Positions 10,836 through 21,300 of a stretch of DNA of 64,000 nucleotides are shown piece after piece; positions within the stretch are counted from its first letter, which is position 1, and each line of letters starts with the position of its first letter. Under the pieces are notes generated by a model. That model searched no databases, had not been told where the DNA came from, and saw only the letters and a list, made by a program, of their open reading frames with translations. A program made the translations under genes and the position numbers. This DNA comes from Henckelia pumila (lineage: Eukaryota; Streptophyta; Magnoliopsida; Lamiales; Gesneriaceae), in the NCBI RefSeq assembly GCF_033568475.1, contig NC_133123.1, forward strand, positions 6,687,001 to 6,751,000, read 5' to 3'.

Positions 10836-11428
10836 ATGGAGGATTTGGAAGGCAATCCTCAGAATTTGGAAGGCAATCCTGAACAAGGAAATCCTCAGAA
10901 TCCTGCACTTGGAGTTTTTGCTGATGCCAACGGTCAATTCTATAACCTAAAAAATTCTCACAATGAGATGGCATCCAAACTTGATGGCTATCACAGGTTC
11001 CTCCTCGACTTGGAAAACTATTATTTTGCCTTTCAGGAGGTTCTTTTGGCCGCGATATCAGGCAGGTCCTATTTTAATTGCTGCATTGGTTGGTTCCTCA
11101 TTCTCTCGCTGGCTAGTGTGCTGTTCCAAGCCTATCAACCATGTGTTTTCTTGTACATGGCTGGTTACGAATGATGACAAAAATCAATGAAGTTTTGAGA
11201 GTGATCGTTGCAATCCAAAGACACTTATATGAAGAGCTTACAAGAATGTTTGAGGTCATGAAGAACCGTTTCTCAGTCACAAGCAGTAGATAATTGTCTC
11301 GTTGAACCCGCTATATTCTTGTCATTGGTTATGGTGTTATAACTGCCGCTTTCACTATTGTCGTAGCAATACTCCCTCAAATATTCATATGCTCCGTCCG
11401 TCCTAACCGCATCTTTCCCTCTCCATGA
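10836..11428 (+). pseudogene. unknown membrane-protein family, tandem copy 1
   Basis: ATG at 10836 opens MEDLEGNPQNLEGNPEQGN, an N-terminus with repeated EGNPQN-like units. It continues through MASKLDGYHRFLLDLENYYFA and a hydrophobic stretch (SYFNCCIGWFLILSLASVLF). The frame is lost near 11160. The remainder, in another frame, matches copy 2 (RMMTKINEVLRVI, EVMKNRFSVTS, then a second hydrophobic segment ending VVAILP) and contains further stops. I do not recognise the family. Two predicted membrane helices separated by a short charged helix are the visible features. Confidence 0.55.
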
Positions 11429-11718
11429 GGTTTTGGGTTTCATTTCGGTGGTTTCTATTTATCTTGAGTTTGAGTCTGGCTGTGCTGTCTTTCTTTAGTA
11501 TTCCTAAGTTTCATTTCATTGATATTATCGGTTAGCTCTTTGTTTTTAATCTTTACTACCTTGACAAGAACATTCAAACTCTTTAGCTTGAATTTCCGTG
11601 TATCAGGATAATAACGTCGATCTCCTTTCTTGACACTAAAACCTTTAGCATGCGAATAATTACAATACAATAAAAATGTTTTTTTAACACTTTTGACAAA
11701 TATAAATATTTATATATA
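11429..11718. other. 3' flank of copy 1
   Basis: Noncoding, partly similar to the flank after copy 2 (TTATTT-AGCTTGAGTTTGAGTCT region), as expected from tandem duplication. Confidence 0.5.
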
Positions 11719-11879
11719 TTCAGCTACTCAACCATTCCTGTCCAACTCGTCCCCGACCACTAAAACTTGGTACCGGGTTTTAGTTGTTTTTTTTTTAAAT
11801 TTTTGTATCACTAAAACACGGTACCGGGTTTTAGTTGTCGGGGACAAGTTGGGCATTATTGGTTGGGCAGCTGAAAATT
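11719..11879. mobile_element. snap-back MITE, copy B
   Basis: Same family as copy A: TTCAGCTACTCAACCATTCC at the left, ATTGGTTGGGCAGCTGAAAA at the right, with two internal TACCGGGTTTTAG motifs. Stands head to head with copy C. Confidence 0.8.
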
Positions 11880-11900
11880 TATATGTATATATATATAGAA

Positions 11901-12063
11901 ATTTTCAGTTGCCCAACCAATGATGCCCAACTTATCCCCGACAACTAAAATACGGTAGTGAATTTTATTGATACGAAAATTTTAAAAAAAACAACTAAAA
12001 CCCGGTAGTGGATTTTAGTGGTCGGGGACGAGTTGAACATGAATGGTTGGGCAGCTGAAAATT
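11901..12063. mobile_element. snap-back MITE, copy C (inverted)
   Basis: Starts ATTTTCAGTTGCCCAACCAA and ends ATGGTTGGGCAGCTGAAAAT, reversed relative to copy B. Only about 21 bp of TA-rich DNA separates them. Followed by a (TA)n tract at about 12065-12113. Confidence 0.8.
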
Positions 12064-12064
12064 A

Positions 12065-12113
<49 letters not shown>
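12065..12113. repeat. (TA)n microsatellite
   Basis: Nearly pure TA dinucleotides abutting MITE copy C. Confidence 0.9.
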
Positions 12114-12116
<3 letters not shown>

Positions 12117-12152
12117 GTATGTTAATTACATTTATTCACTTGTTTCTTGGCT

Positions 12153-12751
12153 ATGGCGGATACGGAAGGCAATCATCAGAATTTGGAAGGCAATCCTGAG
12201 CAAGGAAATCCTCAGAATTTGTAGCCAATCATCAGAATCCTACACTTGGTTGTTGATGCCAACGGTCGATTCGATAACCTGAAAAATTTGACGATGAGAT
12301 GGCATCCAAACTTGACGCCCATCACACGTTCCTTCTCGTCTTGGAAAACTATTATTTTGCCTTTCAGGCTGCGATATTAGGCAGCTCCTATTTTAATTGC
12401 AGCACTGGTTGGTTTCTCACTCTTCTCGCAGGCTTGTGTGCTATTCCAAGCCTATCAACCATGTTTTTTCTTGTCCATGGATTTTTACGAATGATGACAG
12501 AAATCGATGAAGTTTTGAGAGCGATCGGTGCAATCCAAAGACACTTAAATGAAGAGCGTACAAGATTAATGTTTGAGGTCATGAAAAACCGTTACTCAGT
12601 CACAAGTGGTAGATACTCCTCTAGCAGAACCCATTATATTCTTGTCATTGGTTGTGGTGCTATAACTGACGCTTTTACTATTGTTGTAGCAATACTCCCT
12701 CATAGATTCTTGTGCTCCGTCCGTCCTAACAGAATCTTTCCCTCTCCATGA
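12153..12751 (+). pseudogene. unknown membrane-protein family, tandem copy 2
   Basis: ATG at 12153 gives MADTEGNHQNLEGNPEQGN, but a stop follows soon after (about codon 23). From 12299 a second frame is open for 150 residues to TGA at 12749-12751: MASKLDAHHTFLLVLENYYF, hydrophobic WFLTLLAGLCAIPSLSTMFF, amphipathic RMMTEIDEVLRAIGAIQRHL, a Ser-rich linker, a second hydrophobic segment (TDAFTIVVAILP) and a basic tail. This is the best-kept copy and the likeliest still to be translated, from the internal ATG. The function is unknown. Two membrane spans suggest a small integral membrane protein. Confidence 0.55.
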
Positions 12752-14064
12752 GCTTCTGGGTTTTATTTCGGGGGTTTTTATTTAGCTTGAGTTTGAGTCT
12801 CGCTGTGCTGGCTTTCTAAGTTTCATTTCATCTAAGTTATCGTTGCCTTTTGTTTTTCGTGATTTAGGGTTCTATTTACTTTAGTAGCTAGTATGAGTCA
12901 TTGTGTCTTTGTTTTTCATGATTTCCACCTGATTTACTGAGAACATATCTAATTCTCTATTTCTGTTATTTTTGCTTTTAACATTATATTCCAATCGATG
13001 TGAAAAATCAGTTCGATAGCATGTTACACCACTAATTTTCGGCTAGAAACTTAGATTAATTATTATATTTAAAAAACTATTAGGCCATGAAACACCTTCC
13101 GTGTCCAAAATGATTGCATTCACGTGGGATTAATGATGCTTCAAATCAGTACTTGAAATCAACATATATGCATGTGATACATTGTATTTTTTTTTAAAAA
13201 AAATAAATGAGTATCATAACTACATTAATTTATTTATTTTCGTAAAACATGTAACTCGGTTTAAACATTCATTATTTACTTTTATGAATAAGAAGAGAAT
13301 GGATAAACTCAAAATTTTAAAACTTTGTTTGTCTAACGAGATGAGACATGAATGATCTATAAAAATTTAAAATGGACTTGATAATCATATTTGTAGATAA
13401 CATAATAATTTATAAACTAAATTTTTGTAGAATTTTTGGAGTTAAAAATAAAACAAAGATATGCATGCAATCAATAAAAGTATCTTGCAATTTGAAATGG
13501 TATGTTAGATGACTAGAGTCATTAGACATTGTAGTCCTCGCAAGAGTTGGAGGGATCAATAACCGAAAGGCCCACTAGAGGAGACAATATGAGTAGCTTT
13601 TTTTACACCTAATTAAAACTTTGGATCATGAATTGTTTTTGGGCCCGAATTCACTTATGAGATGAGTCGTAACATCTGGGAATCAAACCGCTGGACTTAA
13701 TCACTCACTCCTAACTTGATGTAAATTAGGATGTCCTTGCAAACACTAGAGATTGCATGATCTGTGGGTTAGAGTGACTCTCAGTGCCCCAACTTTCCAA
13801 CAGGGCTTAGCGACCCTATTCAACCGGCTCATCTTAAACGATATCCATGCAATAACATGCAGATCATGACACATAAATGCAAAACATAAGCATGCTTACT
13901 CGCAGACAATCTCAGTCAGTACTTATTACGTACCTTACTAAGGCAGTCCTAGAAGTCTACTCTAGGTTCCAAGCCTATAAATCAACATAACCATGCATCA
14001 TCTATTATACTCTAATATGATGGAAATATGTGTGTAAAAGGGGGTGAATACACTCTTCTTGTTG
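12752..14064. other. flank of copy 2 with duplicated 3' segment
   Basis: No gene. The stretch at about 13130-13330 (TTAATGATGCTTCAAATCAG ... ACATGTAACTCGGTTTAA) recurs at about 14600-14800 behind copy 3, showing that gene and flank were duplicated together. The part 13540-13990 resembles repetitive DNA but was not identified. Confidence 0.5.
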
Positions 14065-14336
14065 TCCTGTGTGTTGTTCCAAGCATAACAGCCATGTGTT
14101 TTCTTGCCTATAGTTGGCTATGTATGATGATGAAAATCAACGCGCTGTTTGCAATCTAAGAACCCTTTGATGCAGAGCGTACATGCATGTTGGATTTCAT
14201 GAAGGACCGCTAATCTGTTACAAGCGGGAGAGAATCTTCTCATAGAACCCTCTATGCTCTCGTCATCGCTGGTGGTACTATAACTGCCATTTTCACTTTT
14301 GTCGTAGCAATACTCCCTTAAAGATTCATATATGTG
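14065..14336 (+). pseudogene. unknown membrane-protein family, copy 3 (5' truncated)
   Basis: Matches the second half of copies 1 and 2: hydrophobic CFLAYSWLCMMMKINA, then ERTCMLDFMKDR, SVTSGRESSHRTLYALVIAG and FTFVVAILP. It has in-frame stops and lacks the N-terminal half. Clearly a dead copy. Confidence 0.6.
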
Positions 14337-14814
14337 TTGTTCGCCCAGGTGGTTACAGCTTTATGTCTCCTTAAGGGTTCGACTCTTATCTTGTGGTCTT
14401 TGTTTAATTTGTTGGGTCGATAGTTGTGTCCAGTTTTCCTATGGTCTTTGTTTAATTTGTTGAGTCTTTACCATCTAGTTAGTTGTGTCTAGTTTTCCTG
14501 TGGTCTGTATTTAATTTGATGGGTCTTTAGCAGCTAGATGTGCCTAGTTTTTTTCATGTAATATTATCAAATTTTCTATTATGATTCTTGATAATAATTA
14601 CATAGGATTAATGATGCTTCAAATCAGTTGAAATCAACATATATGCATGAGATATATTGTATTTTTTTTTAAGAAATGTGTATCGTAACTAAATTAATTT
14701 AAGTTTTTTTTCCTGAAACATGTAGCTCGATTTAATAATTCATTGTTCACTTTTATCAATGTAATTATGAGAAGAGAATGAATAACAAAATTTTAAAACA
14801 CATATCGTATGATC
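14337..14814. other. flank of copy 3
   Basis: Noncoding. Contains a short degenerate tandem repeat (TCTTTGTTTAATTTGTTG-like units around 14397-14525) and the second copy of the 13130-13330 segment. Confidence 0.5.
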
Positions 14815-14832
14815 ATTTAGACATGATAAATC

Positions 14833-15311
14833 TGTCGGGTTGAAATGTCAAAGAATGTGGGTGGAATGTGTCAGCAAATGGATGGTGGAATATTCAAAGA
14901 TGGTGCACGTTTCTTTTATTTATTCAATAAAGTTGGGTTGATTACTTTGAAACGGAAACAGCACTCGTTCATGCGTTCAGACAAGAAAAATGCATCTATA
15001 AATAGATGCATCGTCCATAGGTTTCTGCATCCCTCAGCCTCAAGCATTCTTCTGTTATTGAGTGCATTTCTTCTTTCCCTAGTTATCTATATATTTGTGA
15101 GATAGGTTTTCTCCTGTATTAAGAGAGTAAGTGTCTCTTTGGAAACACAGATAGAGATTATAATTCTCCAAATATTATAATGGAATCTTTTGGTCTTGCC
15201 CGTGGTTTTTACCCTAATAATTTTTAGGGGTTTTCCAAGTAAATCTCGGTGTCTATTTTATTCTTCAATTTACATAGTTTCTATCTCGTAATGCCGCACC
15301 TGGGACCAACA
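14833..15311 (+). mobile_element. copia LTR, right arm
   Basis: Begins TGTCGGGTTGAAATG and ends GGGACCAACA. 479 bp. Inverted partner of 5037-5517. Confidence 0.78.
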
Positions 15312-15313
15312 AG

Positions 15314-15325
15314 TGGTATCAGAGC
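15314..15325 (+). other. copia primer-binding site, right arm
   Basis: TGGTATCAGAGC, two bases after the LTR, complementary to initiator tRNA-Met. Confidence 0.88.
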
Positions 15326-15442
15326 CTTGACATAAAATTTCTTAAAATTCTGAGTATGCTCTGTGGTTGCAGCTTTGTCTGATCTTCCACATCAAAAAAG
15401 ATTTTTTTGAAGATTTTATAAGGCAGGATTCTTGTAGTCAAG

Positions 15443-16176
15443 ATGACGGCAAAGTACGAGATATAAAATTTCAATGGGAGCAATTTTTGCTGTGTAAATT
15501 GAAGGTGCAAGCAATTCTAACAAAGGAGCGTTGCTTGGCAGCTATTGGAGATAGATCGGCGGACGTCACGGACGATCAAAAGTGGAATGAGATGAATCAC
15601 AATGCTTTTGCCAATTTGCACTTGGCTATAGCGGATGAAGTTTTGTCAAGTATCTCTGAAATAAAGAATGCAAAACTTATTTGAGATACTCTGGCAAAAC
15701 TGTACGAGGTCAAGTCTCTACACAAAAAAATTTTCCTAAAGAGAAATCTTTATACTTTTCGGATGGCGGCATCCTCATCGATGACCGACCATATCAATAC
15801 ACTGAATACTCTATTTTCCCGACTCACCTATATGGGGCATAAAATAGAGGAAAAAGAACGCGCGGAGCTTCTACTTCAGAGTCTACCAGATTAATACGAT
15901 CAGCTCATCATCAATGTTACCAACAATGTTCTTTCGAATAATTTAAATTTTAACGACGTCTTAACTGCGGTTCTTGGAGAAGAGAGTCGTCGAAGGAACA
16001 AGGAAGATAGGTTGGCAGCGTCGAAGCAAGCAGAGGCTTTACCGATGACGAGAGAAAGATTGACGGAGCGTGACTCCAGTGGGAGCCACATATATGGTAG
16101 ATCAAAGTCAAAAAGTAAGAAGAAGAATATTTACTGCTTTAAATGTGATGGTAAAGGGCACTTCAAGAGAGAGTGA
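15443..16176 (+). pseudogene. copia gag fragment, right arm
   Basis: Starts MTAKYEI at 15443 with TAA at codon 8 (15464-15466), where the left copy has GAA. A one-base loss follows near 15488. The gag core is then readable from KLKVQAILTKERCLAAIGD, through a further TGA near 15682, to LTYMGHKIE. The zinc knuckle CFKCDGKGHFKRE keeps the first Cys pair and His but ends in TGA in place of the last Cys. The left copy shows the opposite state, so neither arm is an exact template of the other now. No pol follows. Confidence 0.8.
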
Positions 16177-16229
16177 AGGGATCTCAAGGAAATGTGGCCA
16201 GTACTTCAAGAATATTTCTATATATTTAT

Positions 16230-17345
16230 ATTTATATATATGGTATATATATTGTTTTGGATTCGAAATGAGTGTTTCTAAAAAATGCAAAAATTAATTT
16301 TATTTTTAATTCAAATTTTAAAATATTTATTGAATTTAAATAAGATAATATATGTGTTTCAAATTAATAATCGAGATAATAGATAACAAAATCAAATTAT
16401 ATTCACACGAAGATAATAGTTATATTTAATTTGACATAGTTGCACTTAAATTGTTAAATTTTTATTGTTTGGATATATCTACAATAAAAAAAAATTATTT
16501 TTATGAGTTTATTATATCTATTGTTTACTGAATACAAATGGATTCTGTTTTATATATTTAATTAAGAAATAATCGACTAGTTTAACATGTCTTGTTATAG
16601 TCAATTTTTTTGGGTCAACCAATCATTTATTAACCAAAAAATAAAAATTACAAAAATTTGATAGTTTTCGAAGTATTATAGTTTCAAAGCATTAATTTTA
16701 TAATTTTTTATATTATTTTAAAAAATATAATCATCTAATTCTATTTTATTCCACTAAAAACAAAATATTATATATAAATCGAAATACATAAAACAAGACC
16801 GGCTTGTTTCTTCTCTCTATAATAACAATGAATTTTTTTTAAAATAATAATATAAAAATTCAAAAATTATAAAAATAAATCCGACCGTGTTGTATATATT
16901 TCGATCTATATACAATATTTTGTTTTAGTGAAATAAAATAGGACTAGATAGCTGGATTTTTTTAAATAATATAAAAATTATAAAACTAATGAGTTGTTTG
17001 AAACTATAATAATTTTGACAAAAAATTAATTTTTTGTAATTATCTATTTGAATTCAGTAAACAATAGATATAATAAAATAATAAAAATAAAATTTTTTAT
17101 TGTAGATATATCCAAACAATAAAAATTTAACAATTATGTCAAATTAAATATAACTATTATCTTCGTATGAGGATAATTTGATTTGGTTATCTATTATCTC
17201 GATTATTAATTTGAAACACATATATTATTTTATTTAAATTAATTAAATATTTTAAAATTTGAATTAAAAATAAAATTAATTTTTGTATGTTTTAAAAAAC
17301 ACTCATTTTGAATCCAACCGACACAATATATATACAATATATATA
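16230..17345. repeat. AT-rich palindromic segment in the right arm
   Basis: The outer ends read TTGGATTCGAAATGAGTGTT and, inverted, AACACTCATTTTGAATCCAA. The strand folds on itself around 16800 (ACCGGCTTG / CCGACCGTG region). The same structure is at about 2936-4120, so each large arm holds its own foldback. Confidence 0.7.
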
Positions 17346-17506
17346 TATTTATATGTGTCAGATTTTCTGCCATGGTGACAGAAAGTCTGACTAATCCGGG
17401 ACAGTAAGTCCCGAATTGCAATACTTTGATCAACTTTTTAAAAATATTGTATTTGTATATGTATTTTTAACTTTTATATTATTTTAATAAAAAGCCCCGA
17501 ACATAT

Positions 17507-18397
17507 GTGCCTGCAAATTGACAATGATATCCTTTCCCAAAAACAAAAAATAAAATGCCAATGATGTATAAATAATAAATGTCACATAAACATCGTGTCC
17601 CATTTGCAAGGACATAATGTAAAATGCTAAATATAGAGGTCTTTGCCAGTTTGACTCCGTCAATTTGGTCATTTTTTGTTCTTATTTCTTCAGCGTCATT
17701 TTTTGGGGAAAAAAAAAAAATTTATTCTACCACAATATTTCCTATAACATTGAAAAATATAGAATTTTTTTAAAGTTTTCAGTGGTGAGACAAATTTATA
17801 ATTATGATACTAAAAGAATTTGATTTTCTTCCAGATCAAAACATGCTCCATTATGACACAGGTTATTTGAAGAAATATATGTTATGTACAAACAGAATGT
17901 GAGTTGGCTGCTCTCAAGCATGCATGAAAAAAACAAGGTCTATTTGTCAGTCATGCTCTCTTTTATCTTTCAAAGCCAAAACAAATGGTGGTTAGAGAGT
18001 AAATATATGCCTCATATATTTCTATTTTCACACAAGCCTATGAATGTCAGCTTGCTCAATGACCGTCCCATTTGTCTTCCGGCCATGGTTCCTGAAAACA
18101 CAGGTGCTCAAGTCATTCTTCCAATACAGAATCTCATAAGAAAATTTATTTGAGACAGAAAAAACAATCACGAACTCTCACAAAAGATTACAAAACAAGA
18201 AAGCTTGGCGTATTTAAGTGATTGAATTTCCATCGAATATTGAAAGTATCCAAACATCAGGGCACTTCATGGAACATGATTTCCCACTCACTCAAGAAAG
18301 TGCATGATCAATGTGATTTATTGTAATTTAGCCCAGAGGGAAATCTTACCGAATCAAGGGCTGTGTCGATCGATCTCTAAAGAAAGTATACAAGCTT
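17507..18397. other. intergenic and 3' flank of the FLY-like gene
   Basis: No supported gene. Candidate minus-strand polyadenylation signal AATAAA near 18146. Confidence 0.45.
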
Positions 18398-21300
18398 CTA
18401 GGCAGGAGGAAGAGGACGGCGGCATGTCGGGCACTCCATTTTTATGTCCATCCATCTTTGTAGACAACCCGAGTGAAAGAAATGATCACATGGTGTCACC
18501 TTCGAAGAATTTGGAGTCAAAATAACAAGTTAACGAAGATGTCATCTCTAGGAAACAAAAGGAAGATTTATGCAATATCTACCATGCAATCATTTGTTCG
18601 TTGGCCGAGATCGATGGCAGTCATGCAAATTACGCAATCAATGGAAGGAATCGGACCCTGATCAAACCTCCTGTAGTAGCAGTACTTTTCGGGTAAAATC
18701 TGCAATCATTAATGTAAGAAGACGGTGGATCAGCCTTTACAAGGTGACAATTTGAATTTGCATATTCTTGAATTGATGATTCAACTTGAACGGGGGAATG
18801 TTTTCGTACAGACCATAGATAGAGTAATACAACACAAAACTAGTTCACCGATTAGACACAGAGAGAGAGCCAGAAATTTCACCCATCCTGGATTAAATAA
18901 AACTAGAAGTCTGGGGACTAGGAGGAAAATCATGATTTTGCGCGCGTGTATATATTGAAAGAAACATATAAACGTAATCTACACCATCATCAGCAAACAG
19001 AAACTAAACAATGTACAGTTCAAAGGAGTGTAATTGCACCAACCTGACGAGGAATAAAACATCGAGATCCGAAATAATGTTGCAGAAGAAGAATAAATGC
19101 TTGGAGTCCCATGTAAATGGCCAAACAAATACACCACTCTTTGTTAGGCTCTATTCGCATGAAATTATGGGGACACCCAAATACATATAATGGAATAGCG
19201 ATACGAGTTATCGTAATCCCTAAGATGTAATGAGGATGCAATGGTTTCCTTGAATCACGAGCTACATTAGTGATTATTTGTGGTATCCAGAAAGAGTGGA
19301 GGAGGAGGAGAATAAACCGCAAAAATCTATGGAACTCATACATGACAAGAATTCCCCCTAAAAGGATTCCATCTGCAATATAATACGAAATAATGCTGAA
19401 GTTAGCCAGACATTAAGAAAAATGGAGCAAACCAACAAAAGGAATGTCAACTAATACAGTACAAGTTCTTCAAACAAAAAAATAAGACCAGTTAGCATTC
19501 AATAAAATAATAAAATGATGGACACAAACCTATACTGTAGCATCAATCTCTAACAAAGTGGATCGCAGAAGGTAATTCAAATGTGAAATTTCCTATGATT
19601 TTCAGTTGTTTATGAAATGATATAGTTGACCAGGTTATCGATAGAGATGTGAACTTGTCCCACAAAGGTGTTACAAATTGTTGGACAAAGTTTCAAATTA
19701 AGGTCAGATTTTCTCTGGCAGATCAAAACCATAAAACTACCACACCATCCATCTGTAGAGTGCTAATATCGAGTCTGAAAAAATGGATCCACGTCATCAA
19801 AAGGGATTTATACTCTTATTCTACCATCTGATAAGAACATTTATCATCTGGTTAAATAGATAAAAAAAAAAAGGATGATAAACATTTGATTATTTAGCAA
19901 CACAAAATGAACGAATTATTACTTTTAATTTTAGTTCCATAGGCTGTGTTTGATTCATCATCAATAGTAGAACCACCACATAACATGTTCAAGATTAGCT
20001 AACCAATCAAATAGTTTAACCAATGGTACTGAGTTCTGCATAGCAGAAAAGGATACATACAAAAGCGGCTGTACAGAACTGAAAGCTCACGCCTCATTGT
20101 TTCCCAATTCTCTCCATTATTCATTGGTCTATTCGCCCTCCATATAGCAAGGAGATATCGCATTTCAAATATTGAGAAGACGACAAACTTGAAAAATGCA
20201 GCCGTGGCAAAAGCATTAAAGAGAGATTCTGTTATCAAAGAAGAATCAGCTTTTACATCATGCATATAGAACAAAATAAACAAAAAAATAATACAAAAGA
20301 GTAACAGATGAGGTAGAATAAACAGTTCTAAATAGCTAAGCACAAAGCAATTAGAAGCAAGAACGATGAATGAACCCAAACACACATATAAAAACCTTTC
20401 ATCTATTCGTCTGTTAAATTTACACTGCCAGTCTCACATGCAGTCAAATTACTTGGAATGTACAATAATAGAATAATATCAATCAAGGCTGACCAAAACA
20501 AAAGAGCTCCAACTACCATCTAATGTTACCCAATTTTCGGTTGGTAAGATTATAAAAGTCTGCTAACTATTTTTCCCAGCCACAGTTGAGATACATGGGA
20601 CTGAATCAGCTCCGTTAGGATCAGAATCAGGACCTAAGGTCGGAAGGGTGAATTCTTATACATAATTTACATTTACTTCAAGAATGTGCTTCCAACCTTT
20701 TCAACTTCGACATCAATTCACACAGGTTTTCAGTGCCTTCAAAACAAAGTTGTCTCTGCTTGTACACTACAAATTGAGTGAAATAAATATAACCTCAAGC
20801 ATAATCTTTTCGAAACCGTGTGTTCACGTTTATCTCGAAAAGAAAATTTCCTCATTTTTGACACAGAAAATTCCATGCATTCACATTAAATCAAAATTTT
20901 ATGCATATAAAATGGCTCCTACGTCAACGCACCTACTAATATGCCTGCTGTAAGATGCAGAAGACAAAGATAAGCATCCATTATAGCCTGATGTGCAATC
21001 ATCGGAAGCGAAACTTTTGCAGCACCCTGGAAAAGATTGTGAGATAAGTGCTAGGAACCACTTGAAGAAGCATTCAGTACAAAAGACAAAATTCTGGATT
21101 GTAAGCAATCAGTTCTTATCAAGTTTCACATATGTTGACAGGGAATCTCACAGATTGAGTGTTACTGTGTTCCATTTGCCGGATTAACAACAGAACTTCG
21201 AGGAAAGAGATCTAGTTCATCAGATGGTTAAAGAATAACTCAAATAAGGGAAAAAAACATAATGGTCATTTTACTTTCCAGAAGAGAACAGTAATTTGTT

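Larger units (their letters stand above)
2768..17498. mobile_element. 14.7 kb composite element with about 2.7 kb terminal inverted repeats and 8-bp target duplication
   Basis: The two ends are inverted copies beginning GGGGCTTTTTATTAAAATAA and stay alignable for about 2.7 kb (2768-5533 against 14815-17498). Directly outside both ends stands the same 8-mer GAACATAT (2760-2767 and 17499-17506), in direct orientation, as expected for a target-site duplication. Inside are a Harbinger transposon, three degenerate copies of an unknown small gene and snap-back MITEs. No transposase clearly belonging to the outer element was found, so it would be non-autonomous. Long arms with an 8-9 bp duplication recall Mutator-like or foldback elements. 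The superfamily is inference; the symmetry and the flanking direct repeat are seen directly. Confidence 0.65.
14815..17498. repeat. right arm of the large inverted repeat
   Basis: Inverted copy of 2768-5533. From the inside out: 18 bp of flank, LTR, primer site, gag, AT-rich palindrome, two short hairpins and the CCCC terminus, followed by GAACATAT. Confidence 0.8.

Noticed and set aside
12043-12282. 79-codon frame across the TA tract
   Set aside because: Made of MITE end and TA dinucleotides; not a gene.
2768-17498. Simple pair of oppositely inserted copia elements as the cause of the inverted arms
   Set aside because: The arms extend beyond copia on both sides, end at the same base and have a shared flanking 8-mer, which two insertions would not give.
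17884-18153. 89-codon plus-strand frame
   Set aside because: No recognisable motif, in the 3' flank of the minus-strand FLY gene; composition typical of chance frames.
20684-20953. Plus-strand frames of 60-90 codons across the FLY gene
   Set aside because: They overlap introns and exons of the phased minus-strand gene and show no family features.
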